A stretch of DNA of 64,000 bases from Verrucomicrobiota bacterium (GCA_022709905.1 JAKLHY010000031.1:22150-86149), one strand, 5' to 3'; positions 54,945 to 63,535 are shown, counted from the stretch's first letter. The notes: generated from the sequence alone by a model not told the origin. Made by a program: numbers and translations.

Positions 54945-55592
54945 CTACTGAAAATAAGCCGGCACGGTATCGGTCTCGAACAGCGCGGTGATCCCCAGGC
55001 CTTCGAGGCGTTTTCGCGGACAACTCTCGACGTGGCCGTCCAGGAAAAGCCCATTGGCCTTAAGATGATGACGGCCGTGGACTTCCTTTTCGTTCTGGGC
55101 GCGGAAATAGTAGAATTGCTGAGCCCCAATGCCCTGGCGTCCCCGGCTGGTGGTATCGGCGGCGTGCAGGTATTCCAAGGGATTCGGGATGCCATCGAGG
55201 TAAAGGAACTCCTGAAAAGAACCCCGGGCGTAATTGGTTGGTGGATCCAGGCGCACGCCGTAGGTGCGAAACCAGTTGGTAAACTGCCGTGGAGGATACG
55301 ATGGGCAGAGAAAAAGTTCCCGGGCATGAAGGTTTTGGTTGGTGCTTAAGAGGGCGGCCCAGGTGATTTCGGGCTTCAGGGGACTATTGATCTGGATTAA
55401 GCCCTGATTATCCTGGGCGTAGATCAGCGTGGCTACCCCGATTTGTTTCAAGTTGTTCAGGCACTGCATCTGTTTGGCCCGTCCCCGAGCCTGGCTGACG
55501 GCGGGCGTCAGCAAGCTGGCCAGGATCCCGATGATCGCGATGACCACCAGCAGCTCAATCAGCGTGAAACCTAAATAGCGACGTCGGTCCAT
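54945..55592 (-). CDS. Prepilin-type secreted protein (pseudopilin-like, DUF1559-like)
   Basis: A 215-residue protein with an intact class III (prepilin) signal: RRRYLGFTLIELLVVIAIIG, cleaved after Gly and methylated on Phe. It continues as a long helix (LLTPAVSQARGRAKQMQCLN) and the NLKQIGVATLIYAQDN block common in Planctomycetota and Verrucomicrobiota pseudopilins. ATG 55592 begins the signal; an upstream ATG at 55673 would add 27 non-homologous residues. It likely forms part of a type II secretion or pilus-like system. Confidence 0.85.
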   Translation of the reverse strand: MDRRRYLGFTLIELLVVIAIIGILASLLTPAVSQARGRAKQMQCLNNLKQIGVATLIYAQDNQGLIQINSPLKPEITWAALLSTNQNLHARELFLCPSYPPRQFTNWFRTYGVRLDPPTNYARGSFQEFLYLDGIPNPLEYLHAADTTSRGRQGIGAQQFYYFRAQNEKEVHGRHHLKANGLFLDGHVESCPRKRLEGLGITALFETDTVPAYFQ

Positions 55593-55819
55593 GTTCAAAC
55601 CATCTGGCGATGAACATGTCATTCGAAAGGTCGATTGTCCAGCGAGGATGATCCTCCGAAAACCGCGAATCAAAGAACTTAACCGCTAATCGATGCTAAT
55701 AAACGCCAATAAAGACCGGCCAAAACCGAAGGTCCTGAAGGGGTGGAAGCATCGATCGAACGTCTGAGATCCCGCGACAAACAGCACTGTGGATAAATCC
55801 GCGCTCCGTTCCAGCGGTC

Positions 55820-55838
55820 GCGCAGAATTCATTCCGCA
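55820..55838. repeat. Dispersed GCGGAATGAATTC palindrome
   Basis: GCGCAGAATTCATTCCGCA, the exact reverse complement of the copy at 47660. Confidence 0.7.
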
Positions 55839-55927
55839 GAAGCGTCTCGTGTCGACCGCCGCTGCGGGATAAATCCCGCGGTCCAACCTGCCGAGTGACT
55901 CTCGGTTCGGAGCCGGGAAGGATCGGG

Positions 55928-55946
55928 GCGCGGAATTCATTCCGCA
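55928..55946. repeat. Dispersed GCGGAATGAATTC palindrome
   Basis: GCGCGGAATTCATTCCGCA differs from the copy at 55820 by one base, which makes its core perfectly palindromic. Confidence 0.7.
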
Positions 55947-56128
55947 GAGCGATTTCGCCAACAGGCGACCTCCGATTTGATTCGCGTCCATTGGCGTGCA
56001 TTCGCGGTTAGATTTTTTCGGAGCATCTTCTGTGCGGTTTTGGGTCTTCGCTCGCCGCTTGACAGGGGAACAATTGCGGGTAACAAACGTCGGTGAATTT
56101 ATGAACTGGCTGGCTGGCCCCATCGCAC

Positions 56129-57634
56129 ATGCTCTTTAATTCCAACGTATTTCTCCAATTTTTCGCGGCGTTCATACTGCTGTTTTTCCTGGTTCGTCGC
56201 AGTTTGACGGCTCGGAACTGGCTGATTGTGGCTGGGAGCTATTTGTTTTACGGTTGGTGGGACTATCGATTTCTCTCGCTCCTATTTCTTTCCAGCCTTC
56301 TGGATTTCTGGGTGGGGCTTCGTTTGGAGGGGACGGTTTCGGAATCGCGCCGCCGAATTTGGCTGATGGCGAGCCTGACCGGAAATCTTGGGATGCTGGG
56401 TTTTTTCAAGTATTACGGCTTTTTTGCGGAATCCCTGGCTGCCCTAATGGAGGGGTGGGGAATGCGGATTTCGCCGATGGCCTTGAACATCGTGTTGCCG
56501 GTGGGGATATCTTTTTACACATTCCAGACCCTGAGTTACACGCTGGATGTCTACCGGCGTCAGTTAAAGCCCACACGGAACCTGGTCAGTTTTCTGGCTT
56601 ACGTTTCCTTTTTTCCGCAATTGGTGGCCGGACCCATCGAACGAGCCAGCCACCTGTTGCCGCAGATGGAGCAAACGCGAGTGATTACTCGCGCAATGCT
56701 TGAGGAAGGCCTTTGGCTGGTGCTCTGGGGCATGTTCAAAAAAGTGGTGGTGGCGGACAATCTGGCGCCCCTGGTGGACCTGGCCTATCGGCCCGGCGAA
56801 TCCACCGGTCCAGTGGTGCTGTTGGGGACGGTGGCTTTTGGACTGCAAATCTATGGCGATTTTTCCGGATATTCGGACATCGCCCGGGGATTGGCTTTGA
56901 TGTTCGGCTTCGACATCATGGTGAACTTCAATTTGCCTTACCTGGCCACCAATATCCGCGACTTTTGGCACCGGTGGCACATCAGTCTGTCGACCTGGCT
57001 TCGAGACTATCTTTATCGTCCTTTGGGCGGAAATCGCCGGGGACCGGGACGGACGGGGATCAATCTGCTGGCCACCATGTTGTTGGGAGGATTGTGGCAT
57101 GGGGCGTCCTGGCATTTCGTGGTTTGGGGCGCCTGGCACGGCCTGGGCCTTTTGATTTGTCGCGTCTGGATCCAGCGCCGCGAATCCCGATTGCGCGATC
57201 CGTTCCCGCATGGAATTGCCGGCAATCCTCAACGTCCTGGCTTTCATGCGCCCGGGTTGGCGTTTGAGAACACCGAAAAGGAAGGGCGGTTCCCGAACCG
57301 CCTCAAGACGATATTCTCCTGGGTGTTGACAATGATCTTTGTTTTTTATGGCTGGCTCCTGTTTCGGGCGGGTTCCATGAGTGAGGTGGCATCTCTGACC
57401 CTGGCTTTTGGAGACTGGCGGTGTCCCGATTGGCTTTGGAGTTACGCCATGCGCTTGGCAGTGGTGGCTTTGCCGCTGGTTCTGATGCAAATCTGGCAGG
57501 CGCGCACCGCAGATCTCCTGGCTCCCATGAGATGGAGCGTCTGGACGCGATCGATTCTCGAGGGCGTCCTGCTGTGGGCCATTCTGGTTTTTTGGGAACA
57601 GGAATCGACGGCGTTCATTTATTTCCAGTTCTAA
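56129..57634 (+). CDS. MBOAT-family O-acyltransferase (AlgI-like)
   Basis: A 501-residue polytopic membrane enzyme that passes acetyl groups across the membrane for modification of exopolysaccharide or a similar glycan. LPVGISFYTFQTLSYTLDVY, the RDFWHRWHISLSTWLRDYLY block and the catalytic-His region GLWHGASWHFVVWGAWHG are classic AlgI features. About ten helices are predicted. The next gene encodes an SGNH-like protein, as in AlgI/AlgJ-type systems. Confidence 0.92.
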   Translation: MLFNSNVFLQFFAAFILLFFLVRRSLTARNWLIVAGSYLFYGWWDYRFLSLLFLSSLLDFWVGLRLEGTVSESRRRIWLMASLTGNLGMLGFFKYYGFFAESLAALMEGWGMRISPMALNIVLPVGISFYTFQTLSYTLDVYRRQLKPTRNLVSFLAYVSFFPQLVAGPIERASHLLPQMEQTRVITRAMLEEGLWLVLWGMFKKVVVADNLAPLVDLAYRPGESTGPVVLLGTVAFGLQIYGDFSGYSDIARGLALMFGFDIMVNFNLPYLATNIRDFWHRWHISLSTWLRDYLYRPLGGNRRGPGRTGINLLATMLLGGLWHGASWHFVVWGAWHGLGLLICRVWIQRRESRLRDPFPHGIAGNPQRPGFHAPGLAFENTEKEGRFPNRLKTIFSWVLTMIFVFYGWLLFRAGSMSEVASLTLAFGDWRCPDWLWSYAMRLAVVALPLVLMQIWQARTADLLAPMRWSVWTRSILEGVLLWAILVFWEQESTAFIYFQF

Positions 57635-57679
57635 CGAGGCTTGACACTCAGGCGTGGGGTTCTAGCCTCGATATAGTCT

Positions 57680-58702
57680 TTGAGTTCTCATCAATGCCAA
57701 TTTGGAGTTCGCGACCTGGCGCGGATCGTGTTGCTGCCGCTTCTGCCGGTTGTCTTCATTGCCTTGGCCATGCATGGCGGCCAAACCCTCGGATGGTTTC
57801 CAGCGCGATGGCCGATCCTCGACATGGACCGCGCCGTCCTGACCTATCAGGCGGAGGTTGCGCGGATGCCGAATTCCGCTGAGGTCTTGTTGTTGGGAGA
57901 CTCATCGTGTCTGACCGGCTTATCCGTTCCCGATTTGGAAAAGAATTTGGGCCTCAAAGCGCTCAGTCTTGCCACGCTCAGCTATGTGGATCTTCAGGCG
58001 CACGGTATGATGCTGAGCCGTTGGATCGAAGCCAATCCCGGGAAATTGCGGACGGTCATCTTGCTCATGCATCCCGAAGCCTTGCGCCGGGAGGAGCCAT
58101 CCGCTTTTCACCAGCGTTTCCTGGAAGGCTTGTTGACGTCACAGCCCCTCCCAAAACCGGAAGGCTTCAGGGGGCGATGGGAACGCATGATGGGATTGGA
58201 TGTTTTTCGAGATCGGATTTTGGCTCGAATATTGCCCTTTCCCCTGCCAAGCCAATACGGACCAAGATACGGATTTACCGTCGATCTCTGCCGGCGTTTG
58301 TGGGAAGGGCAGGGGAGCCTGGCCGATCCGAACCTTTACGACCGTGATTCGGCAAGTGGGAACGCCGAATATCGCCTCGCGAAAGTGTTGGAGCGCGCCA
58401 GCGCCGGTTTTCGCGCCCAGGCGCCCGCTCAGGTTCGATGGGTGATCGGACTGACGCCATCGCCTGCGTCCTTTGTTCAGCCGGACCATCCTGCAAGACA
58501 TCGCGCGCTGTTAACAACTTGGGCTCAATGGCTTAAAGCAGATGTTACGCTGACCAATCTCCCGGCAATCCTGCCGGATGTCCTTTTTGCCAGTACGACG
58601 CATCTTAATGCGACGGGCAGGGATCTGTTCACTAGGCTCCTGGCCCGCGAGTTGGGCGCGCACTCGGATGAATCAGCGTCTCACCCAAGACAGGGCCTGT
58701 GA
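57680..58702 (+). CDS. SGNH-hydrolase-like protein, partner of MBOAT
   Basis: A 340-residue protein with one N-terminal helix (LPLLPVVFIALAMHG), probably membrane-anchored facing the periplasm. VLLLGDSSCLTGLSVPDLEK looks like the GDSL/SGNH block I with the Ser, and a later TTHLNATGRDLFTRLL resembles the His-containing block. Partners of this type transfer acetyl groups onto glycans. The start is uncertain: TTG 57680 fits the frame but other downstream starts are possible. Confidence 0.7.
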   Translation: MSSHQCQFGVRDLARIVLLPLLPVVFIALAMHGGQTLGWFPARWPILDMDRAVLTYQAEVARMPNSAEVLLLGDSSCLTGLSVPDLEKNLGLKALSLATLSYVDLQAHGMMLSRWIEANPGKLRTVILLMHPEALRREEPSAFHQRFLEGLLTSQPLPKPEGFRGRWERMMGLDVFRDRILARILPFPLPSQYGPRYGFTVDLCRRLWEGQGSLADPNLYDRDSASGNAEYRLAKVLERASAGFRAQAPAQVRWVIGLTPSPASFVQPDHPARHRALLTTWAQWLKADVTLTNLPAILPDVLFASTTHLNATGRDLFTRLLARELGAHSDESASHPRQGL

Positions 58703-58780
58703 ACGATGTGTCCAAGCTTGACTTTGGGGATTCGGGCAAGATAGTCCTGGAACACAAACTCGTTTGTTAAGACTCAAATT

Positions 58781-60097
58781 ATGAATGACACATCATCCAT
58801 CTCTGGGGCCAGTTCCCGTCGGCAATTCCTGAAAACCTCAAGCGCGGCGGTGATTGGAGGAGCCATTGTCGGAAATCTCGAAATGGGCGGCACAGCGTTT
58901 GCCGCCAACAGCGACACATTGCGCGTAGGATTGGTGGGTTGCGGCGGGCGGGGAAGCGGAGCGGCAGTGGACGCATTGAGCGCGGACAAGAATGCGATTT
59001 TGACCGCGGTCGGAGACGCGCTGGAAGACCACGCCAAGTCCGGTTTGAAGAATTTGCAGAACAACAAGGAGGTCGGGGATCGGGTCAAGGTGAGTCCGGA
59101 CCATTGTTTCAGCGGCCTGGATGCGTTCCAGAAAGTGATTGACAGTGGCGTGGATGTGGTGCTTTTGGCGTCGCCTCCAGGATTTCGCCCTCAGCATCTG
59201 AAGGCGGCCGTCGCGGCCGGCAAACATGTCTTCTGCGAGAAACCCATGGCGACAGACGTTCCCGGGGCGCGGTCGGTCCAGGAATCGGTGGCGGCTGCGC
59301 GGCAGAAGAAGACCGCCCTGGTGGCGGGTTTCTGCTGGCGGTATGAATTGGCCCGGCGCGAGTTTTATCGGCGCATCCATGACGGAGCCATTGGCGATAT
59401 TCGGGCGATTTACGCGACTTACCTGACCGGACCGGTGAAGCCGATGCCGCCGGCTAGCGAACGTCCCTCCGGCATGAGCGACGTCGAGTGGCAGATCCGG
59501 AACTGGTATAATTTCACCTGGCTGTCGGGCGACGGATTGGTCGAGCAGGCGTGCCATAGCATTGATAAGATCGCCTGGGGAATGAACGGAGTCATGCCGA
59601 TCAAGATTGTGGGCAACGGCGGCCGGCAGACGCCCAATCACGAGGGCAATATCTTTGATCATATCGATGTGTTTTACGAATATCCCAATGGGGTGAGGGC
59701 CTTCATGGCGCAACGCCAGATTGCCAACTGTTACGGCGATAATTCCGACTACCTCATGGGCGCCAAGGGCACCGGCACGATCAAGGGCTGGAGCGCACCC
59801 GAAATTACCGGTCCCCAAGCATGGAAGTATCAGGGCCGCACCACCAACATGTACCAGCAGGAACACAACGAGCTCTTCGCCTCGATTCGCAAAGGCGAAC
59901 CGATCAATGACGGCGACTGGATGGTCCAGAGCACCCTCATGGCGATTGGCGGCCGCATGTCGGCCTACACAGGCAAGGAAATCACCTGGGAAGAACTGCT
60001 GAATTCTCAGGATCGGTTAGTGCCTGAGTCGATGGACTGGAACATGAAACTGCCCATTCGTCCGATGGCCATGCCTGGTAAAACGCCCTTCGCCTAA
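58781..60097 (+). CDS. Gfo/Idh/MocA family oxidoreductase, Tat-exported
   Basis: A 438-residue paralogue of the gene at 6262. Tat-type N-terminus SSRRQFLKTSSAAVIGGAI, Rossmann motif VGLVGCGGRGSGAA, intact catalytic EKPMATDVPG (Lys) and a late WEELLNSQDRLVPESMDW block. Exported oxidoreductases of this type act on sugars or amino-sugars with bound NADP. The MBOAT/SGNH genes upstream suggest glycan-related metabolism, though no operon is obvious (about 80-bp spacer). Confidence 0.92.
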   Translation: MNDTSSISGASSRRQFLKTSSAAVIGGAIVGNLEMGGTAFAANSDTLRVGLVGCGGRGSGAAVDALSADKNAILTAVGDALEDHAKSGLKNLQNNKEVGDRVKVSPDHCFSGLDAFQKVIDSGVDVVLLASPPGFRPQHLKAAVAAGKHVFCEKPMATDVPGARSVQESVAAARQKKTALVAGFCWRYELARREFYRRIHDGAIGDIRAIYATYLTGPVKPMPPASERPSGMSDVEWQIRNWYNFTWLSGDGLVEQACHSIDKIAWGMNGVMPIKIVGNGGRQTPNHEGNIFDHIDVFYEYPNGVRAFMAQRQIANCYGDNSDYLMGAKGTGTIKGWSAPEITGPQAWKYQGRTTNMYQQEHNELFASIRKGEPINDGDWMVQSTLMAIGGRMSAYTGKEITWEELLNSQDRLVPESMDWNMKLPIRPMAMPGKTPFA

Positions 60098-60352
60098 GGT
60101 AGACGAAAAAATTCCTCCGCCATTTTCCACAGCAGTTAGGGCACTCCGGAAAAGCCGGTGATAGCTTCCCGGCTGCGGAGCGAGACGACGCTGTCAATCT
60201 TGGCGATACCCGCGCGAGCGCGGATGGGGGCTTCCACGAGTGCCAATCCGCGCTTGCACCAAGCGATGGGAGAGAGTGGTCAATGACATTTATTCTTCAC
60301 TTCGCCTTGAAAAATAATCGTCACTGTTCAAGAGAGATCGGCTTCCGATCCA

Positions 60353-60808
60353 AATGTTTATCGCGCGGCTATCGATGACGTCGGGTGGGCTTGCCGATTC
60401 TGCGAAGGTTTGAAGGGCCATCGAAACGCGAAGGATCAGTTGTTAGGGGCCTTTCAAGCCATCCCGTTGAACATCGCCGAAGGCAATGGGAAGGCAACCA
60501 AGGGAGATCGGCGGCGGTATTTTGAAATCGCCCGTGGTTCGGCTTTGGAGTGTGGAGCGGCGCAGGATGTGCTGCAGGTCTGCGGCGCGCTGCCGGCTGA
60601 GCAGAGCGCGCAAGCCAAGATCCTGCTGGATCGCATCGTGGCCATGCTGACGAAGCTGGGGCAGCGCGGGTATGTTATTCGTGAGGAACCGGGTGAGTAT
60701 GGAGTCGGCCGAAACGATACCGATTCCGATACCGACCCCGATGGAGACAGGAAGTCGGAAAACAGCCAACCAAACGCTTCACCGAATGCGGCTCCGCCGC
60801 ATCGGTGA
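60353..60808 (+). pseudogene. Four-helix-bundle protein, 5'-truncated copy
   Basis: The frame from NVYRAAIDDVGWA to IREEPGEYGVGRND encodes a 23S-IVP-like four-helix bundle protein, with the key RRRYFEIARGSALECGAAQD block intact. Its N-terminus (MGFGHEKLD, seen in the copy at 63585) is missing; no ATG or GTG precedes it, only a TTG at 60410. The stop lies inside the first attC site. About 165 bp are about 94% identical to the copy at 63585. The end is an Asp-rich DTDSDTDPDGD repeat. Confidence 0.75.
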
Positions 60809-60822
60809 GCTGATCGTTAGGC
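60764..60822 (+). repeat. attC-like site A
   Basis: Boxes GCCAAC (R'' side) and GTTAGGC (R', 60816-60822) bracket an imperfect palindrome: CACCGAATGCGGC against GCCGCATCGGTGAG, with one extra A on the 5' arm, the extrahelical base used in attC folding. The four-helix-bundle stop lies inside it. Confidence 0.75.
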
Positions 60823-60835
60823 TGCATCAAACGCC

Positions 60836-61360
60836 ATGCGTAAGGTTTTCCAGTCACTCTGTGGATTTGCAGTTCTCGCAGCATTATTCTACTCGTGGCT
60901 GTGGACACTGTCGTTTGTGAATCGGATCAATATTTACCGTAACCGAGAGGCATACAAACCAGAGACCTTCCTTGTCTCCGGGGCGGAGTATTCTCACGGT
61001 GACGAGGGCGGCGATTCTTGGTGGCTTACCGGGACTGTCGCCGCCCGTGAGGAAAGATTCGTCCCCCGTCTCCGCGGTGGTTCATTACCTCGCAGCGCGA
61101 ACGATTTGCTTGAGCGCTACCCAAAGGACACGAGGATTGAGGTGCTCTACAACCCCAATGTGACCGAGACACTTGTTCAGGGCGAGTTCCTGAGAGTCCT
61201 CTCGGCAATCCCTGATTATTGGCAGGAGGAGGCGCGACTCCGTTATCGGTTGGGTGTGCGGGTTCTTGTGCCCGTGCCGCTCACGTTGGTTGTTTACTTG
61301 GCGGTGCGATTCGTTAATCGTCGTCATGCAAAATTGCACCCGCAACCAAACGGGGCCTAA
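60836..61360 (+). CDS. DUF3592-like membrane protein, gene cassette 1
   Basis: A 174-residue protein with an N-terminal helix (LCGFAVLAALFYSWLWTLSF), an extracytoplasmic segment with YPKDTRIEVLYNPNVTETLV (DUF3592-like block), and a C-terminal helix (VLVPVPLTLVVYLAV). Its start is 14 bp after the R' box of attC A and its stop TAA lies in the R'' box of attC B (GCCTAAC). This is the exact spacing expected for a mobile integron cassette. The function is unknown. Confidence 0.75.
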   Translation: MRKVFQSLCGFAVLAALFYSWLWTLSFVNRINIYRNREAYKPETFLVSGAEYSHGDEGGDSWWLTGTVAAREERFVPRLRGGSLPRSANDLLERYPKDTRIEVLYNPNVTETLVQGEFLRVLSAIPDYWQEEARLRYRLGVRVLVPVPLTLVVYLAVRFVNRRHAKLHPQPNGA

Positions 61361-61474
61361 CAAGCAGATGCACCGAACAGCCACCAAGCGCCGCGGTTTC
61401 AACCTGCACAGGAGACAGACCGCTGTTGTTGCAGTTGCGAGCGCACTGTCGGTGGCTGTCGGTGGTCGTTCGGT
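61355..61474 (+). repeat. attC-like site B
   Basis: R'' GCCTAAC (61355-61361, perfect RYYYAAC) and R' GTTCGGT (61468-61474). CACCGAACAGCCACC pairs with GGTGGCTGTCGGTGG with one extra A on the 5' arm. A 10-bp duplication near the 3' arm is specific to this copy. Confidence 0.75.
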
Positions 61475-61518
61475 GAAAGCCAGTGTCGTCTGTGATCTTG
61501 CAGGATTTGTGGTTGTTT

Positions 61519-61706
61519 CGCGCCAAAGGCGCCAGGACTCGACAGCGAAGGGCAACGCCCTGGTAACGCGTGGCCCCCATATGTTTTACGCCCTGAAAAG
61601 GCAGAACGGGCATGGGTTTAGCCCTTACAGGGCAAAGGTAATGATGGGTGACCGGCCTTCCCAGGGCGTTGCCCGTGGGCTGTTGAGTATTGGCACCTTT
61701 GGTGCG
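61519..61706. mobile_element. Palindromic MITE-like element inside a cassette
   Basis: Ends CGCGCCAAAGGCGCCAGGAC and (from the right end inward) CGCACCAAAGGTGCCAATAC start an about 45-bp inverted repeat, ending in GGGCAACGCCCTGG on both arms. No protein is supported. It occupies most of the cassette between attC B and C. Confidence 0.65.
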
Positions 61707-61735
61707 ACGGCGAACCAGTCAATGAAACCAAAATC

Positions 61736-61840
61736 GCCGAACCAGCGGATCGAGCCAATGCCGAGGAGTGCGGTCAGCCGGCGGTTGCAGTCGAGGGCCA
61801 TAGGAGCACCCCTCGGCATGGCTCATCCTGGTCGTTCGGC
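61736..61840 (+). repeat. attC-like site C
   Basis: GCCGAAC (61736-61742) and GTTCGGC (61834-61840) are exact complements. GAGCCAATGCCGAGG pairs with CCTCGGCATGGCTC with one extra A on the 5' arm. Confidence 0.8.
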
Positions 61841-61865
61841 GTAAATCGCCCACGCTACTAAGAGC

Positions 61866-62087
61866 ATGACCAACGAAGAACTCATCAAGATTGCCCGCCG
61901 CTATGCGCACGGTTTTGCGCAGGACGACCAGGAGCGCGCTCGTGTGGCGAGCCTCACGGATGTTCAGGTCAAAACAGCGGCTCTGATTTCATTTCGAGCG
62001 CCCAGATCCAAAGCCACCGTGGATGTTTATCTGGACAGAGATACTGGAGAGTTTGTCTCTGGCAGCTTTACATTGGGACATGACTGA
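61866..62087 (+). CDS. Small hypothetical protein, gene cassette 3
   Basis: A 73-residue soluble protein with no recognised family (MTNEELIKIARRYAHGFA, then TVDVYLDRDTGEFVSGSFTL). The ending resembles small cytoplasmic proteins where a conserved D-x-x-T-G-E strand closes the fold. It starts 26 bp after the R' box of attC C and its stop is 18 bp before the R'' box of attC D, so it is a single-gene cassette. Confidence 0.6.
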   Translation: MTNEELIKIARRYAHGFAQDDQERARVASLTDVQVKTAALISFRAPRSKATVDVYLDRDTGEFVSGSFTLGHD

Positions 62088-62105
62088 TAAGAGCCACAAA
62101 ACGGT

Positions 62106-62228
62106 GCCGAACCATGCACTCCACCGAACCGCCGCCAAGCGCTTCGGTTTTGACGCGCCGGATCTTCGGACGCTGGATTCGCTGCCAGCGCCCGTCTCCG
62201 GCGGCGGTCGGCGAGCTGATCGTTCGAT
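62106..62228 (+). repeat. attC-like site D
   Basis: GCCGAAC (62106-62112) and GTTCGAT (62222-62228). CCACCGAACCGCCGCC pairs with GGCGGCGGTCGGCGAG with one extra A on the 5' arm. The central part is highly similar to site F (CTGGATTCGCTGCCAGCGCC). Confidence 0.8.
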
Positions 62229-62275
62229 CCAAGAACGCTCTAGCCGGTGGACGAGGAGCACGGTATAGTTTTTTC

Positions 62276-62485
62276 ATGACAACGCAAGAGATCAAAGCAT
62301 TGCCGGTGGACCAGAAGATCCGGATTATGGAGGCGATCTGGGAGGATTTCCGAGACCGCTTCGACCGCATGGAGATCCCGCAAGAGCAGAAGGATCTCCT
62401 GGACCAGCGTCGTGCACGGGTGCGTGAGGGCAAGGCTCGGCTCCTGGATTGGGATTCGGTGAAGGGAACCCTAGGCAGACCATGA
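62276..62485 (+). CDS. Antitoxin, addiction module protein (TIGR02574-like), cassette 4
   Basis: A 69-residue protein of the antitoxin family partnering ParE/RelE-type toxins. MTTQEIKALPVDQKIRIMEA and LLDQRRARVREGKARLLDWD are the typical helical features. ATG 62276 is chosen because it fits the family start. Its stop overlaps the toxin start (ATGA), typical of toxin-antitoxin pairs, and both lie in one cassette between attC D and E. Confidence 0.85.
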   Translation: MTTQEIKALPVDQKIRIMEAIWEDFRDRFDRMEIPQEQKDLLDQRRARVREGKARLLDWDSVKGTLGRP

Positions 62486-62808
62486 GAGATGTTCAGATTT
62501 CCGAGGATGCCCTGGAAGATCTGAATAACGGGCAACTGTTTTATGAGGCCCAGGAGCCCGGACTGGGGGAGTATTTTACAGCGTGCCTCCGGGCAGACAT
62601 CGAGGGCCTGCGGGTGTCTGCCGGTGTTCATGGGGTGGTCTACCATGACTATCACCGCCTACTGAGCAGGGTCTTTCCGTACGGGATTTTTTACACGATC
62701 GAGCCGGAGCGTGCGGTGGTTTGGGCCGTCATCGATTTGAGGAGGAGTTCTGAGTGGATCCGGCAACGACTCGTAGACCAGGATCGAACCAGCGGGTGGA
62801 GCCAATGA
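62482..62808 (+). CDS. ParE/RelE-family toxin, cassette 4
   Basis: A 108-residue toxin of the ParE/RelE superfamily: DVQISEDALEDLNNGQLFYE, YHRLLSRVFPYGIFYTIEPE and AVVWAVIDLRRSSEWIRQRL. These proteins poison translation (mRNA cleavage) or gyrase. Its stop lies inside the R''-arm of attC E, as expected for a cassette gene. The pair should stabilise the cassette array. Confidence 0.88.
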   Translation: MRDVQISEDALEDLNNGQLFYEAQEPGLGEYFTACLRADIEGLRVSAGVHGVVYHDYHRLLSRVFPYGIFYTIEPERAVVWAVIDLRRSSEWIRQRLVDQDRTSGWSQ

Positions 62809-62887
62809 CGAGGAGCGCGATCACCTTGCTGTTCCAATCGATGGCACCGGGCGTGCTCCTCGTGATGGCTCACCCTTGCCGTTGGGC
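62783..62887 (+). repeat. attC-like site E
   Basis: ATCGAAC (62783-62789) and GTTGGGC (62881-62887, perfect GTTRRRY). GAGCCAATGACGAGGAGC pairs with GCTCCTCGTGATGGCTC with one extra A on the 5' arm. The toxin stop is inside this site. Confidence 0.8.
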
Positions 62888-62896
62888 TTGAAAGTA

Positions 62897-63520
62897 ATGA
62901 AACGTATTTCGATAGTCACTTTGCTGCTATTCTTTACCACCTGTTTCGGAAGTGAAATATTGCGGAAGCTGGAAGACAAGGTGATGAATTCTGATTTGGT
63001 TGTGATTGGGAGTGTAGTCGATGTTCGACTCGCAGAAATTCGCAAACTGAGTGGCCTGAGTGTGAAGGCACAGGATACACATATACGCTTTCTAATTGAA
63101 GAGTGCATTTTAGGGAAGAAAACGGGAGAGATATTGATTGAAGCGCACTCCGTTTCATTCTCAGACGCTGAGGGCAGTCATGGAGCGACGGCGGGTTTTT
63201 CTAATTTCGGCGTGAAGAAGGGCGCTCGTTATATCGCATACCTAAAGGAAGCCAATGAAGGATATGTATTAGCTGAAGAATCGAACCAATTTCTCGAGTG
63301 GATCGCCGAGGGTTCCAGGACAGTGCGCGACGTTGGGCAGACCAGTCGTATGGTGCCACTCGAACTAAAAAGAAAGCAATTGCTGGAACTGGCTGCAAAG
63401 CATCAGGAAGCCCAACAATCGGATGCACACGAACCGCCGCCCCGAGATTCAGTTTCAGAGCGCAGCACTATTCGGACGTTGGATTCGCAGCCAGCGCCCG
63501 TTCACGGCGGCGGTCGGTGA
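62897..63520 (+). CDS. Secreted protein of unknown function, cassette 5
   Basis: A 207-residue exported protein (signal MKRISIVTLLLFFTTCFGSE). The middle contains ILRKLEDKVMNSDLVVIGSV and HIRFLIEECILGKKTGEILI, beta-rich, with no known family. It is less GC-rich than the chromosomal genes around it, a sign of separate origin. It starts 10 bp after attC E and its stop lies inside attC F. Confidence 0.65.
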   Translation: MKRISIVTLLLFFTTCFGSEILRKLEDKVMNSDLVVIGSVVDVRLAEIRKLSGLSVKAQDTHIRFLIEECILGKKTGEILIEAHSVSFSDAEGSHGATAGFSNFGVKKGARYIAYLKEANEGYVLAEESNQFLEWIAEGSRTVRDVGQTSRMVPLELKRKQLLELAAKHQEAQQSDAHEPPPRDSVSERSTIRTLDSQPAPVHGGGR

Positions 63521-63535
63521 TCCGTGTCGTTGGCG
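63410..63535 (+). repeat. attC-like site F
   Basis: GCCCAAC (63410-63416, perfect RYYYAAC) and GTTGGCG (63529-63535). CACGAACCGCCGCC pairs with GGCGGCGGTCGGTG with one extra A on the 5' arm. The centre matches site D closely. Confidence 0.8.

Larger units (their letters stand above)
55593..56128. other. Repeat-rich intergenic spacer
   Basis: No convincing gene is present. It holds the two best copies of the dispersed palindrome (55820 and 55928), a third palindrome GCGGGATAAATCCCGC near 55863, and the probable promoters for the two divergent flanking genes. Confidence 0.6.

Noticed and set aside
61254..61844. A 196-codon frame running through attC B, the palindromic element and attC C
   Set aside because: It crosses two recombination sites and an inverted-repeat element, so it is very unlikely to be a gene.
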